Assembly (NCBI GenBank): GCA_902783815.1
Contig: CACZSM010000060.1
Coordinates: 1 to 5,012 of the forward strand
Origin: an uncultured Ruminococcus sp.
Lineage (GTDB): Bacteria; Bacillota; Clostridia; Oscillospirales; Acutalibacteraceae
Direction of reading: 5' to 3'
Length of the DNA: 5,012 bases
Shown here: in pieces, positions 4,925-5,012 of the stretch
Position numbering within the stretch: the stretch's first letter is position 1
Layout of the letters: each line of letters begins with the position of its first letter
The notes under the pieces: generated by a model
What the model saw: only the letters and a program-made list of their open reading frames with translations
What the model was told of the DNA's origin: nothing
Database searches by the model: none
Made by a program: the position numbers and the translations under genes

Positions 4925-5012
4925 AAAAGTTTCGCTCAAGCCTTTTCAAAGGCTTGCGGTTTCCAAAGGCAGAGCCTTTGGTCGCACTCCGCAGAGTGCG
5001 AAACCTTTTCGC
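4925..5012. repeat. Cluster of three palindromes within an outer inverted repeat
   Basis: Three perfect hairpins lie almost back to back: CAAGCCTTT (4937-4945) with AAAGGCTTG (4948-4956); CCAAAGGC (4963-4970) with GCCTTTGG (4974-4981); and TCGCACTC (4982-4989) with GAGTGCGA (4994-5001). An outer pair encloses them: AAAAGTTTCGC (4925-4935) with GCGAAACCTTTT (4998-5009), eleven pairs and one bulged C. The outer pair overlaps the third hairpin, so the two folds compete. The last bases, TTTTCGC, resemble the start of the unit, so the element may continue beyond the window. This looks like a dispersed palindromic or MITE-like intergenic repeat; no coding content is seen. A role as terminator or RNA-processing site is possible but unproven. 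Confidence 0.7.

Noticed and set aside
4789..4926. N-terminal extension of nadA to the ATG at 4926
   Set aside because: The extra 46 residues are basic and unlike any NadA N-terminus, the region runs into the palindrome cluster, and a better start with a nearby GGTGA lies at 4788.
4921..4926. TTGACT on the minus strand as -35 box of a nadA promoter
   Set aside because: Without a recognisable -10 box at 16-18 bases the hexamer alone is not enough.

Overview
The window looks like chromosomal DNA from a low-to-mid GC Gram-positive anaerobe of the Clostridia, most likely a Ruminococcus-like Oscillospiraceae. This rests on purine-rich Shine-Dalgarno sites, AUA/AGA-rich codon use in the plus-strand genes, compact operons ended by strong hairpin terminators, a Firmicutes-type lipid kinase and VanY-like protein, and a cluster of short palindromes at the right end. 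The taxonomic call is inference; no rRNA or marker gene is present to fix it.

Left part (1-3069, plus strand). A short possible gene tail (1-54) is followed by a hairpin terminator (79-118). The -35 box of a good sigma-A-type promoter (TTGCAA-N17-TATAAT, 108-136) lies inside the 3' end of that terminator. The promoter feeds five closely spaced genes: (1) a very small MotA/TolQ/ExbB-type proton-channel subunit (178-675); (2) an ExbD/TolR-like partner with the expected transmembrane Asp plus an extra coiled coil (682-1257); (3) a membrane-anchored or lipoprotein-like protein with a Ser/Gly/Glu-rich tether and a C-terminal domain that reads like the extracytoplasmic domain of ExbD/TolR (1267-1728); (4) a small unrecognised membrane protein (1759-2073); (5) a diacylglycerol-kinase-family lipid kinase (2088-3029). 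A 12-bp hairpin (3034-3069) ends the operon and can also serve the convergent genes.

Right part (3071-5012, minus strand). Quinolinate synthase nadA (3871-4788) is followed by a membrane-anchored member of the VanY/LdcB D,D- or L,D-carboxypeptidase family (3075-3815). In the latter all three zinc ligands and the catalytic Glu are replaced, so it reads as a pseudoenzyme. The region upstream of nadA holds no gene. Its outer part (4925-5012) is a run of three perfect hairpins enclosed by an outer inverted repeat.

The most interesting content is the five-gene plus-strand operon. It looks like a minimal ion-driven ExbBD/TolQR-type motor in what appears to be a single-membrane bacterium, with a second ExbD-like domain on a tether and a lipid kinase as operon partner. 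The degenerate VanY-like protein opposite it is the second point of interest. Functional coupling of the five genes is inferred from operon layout only.
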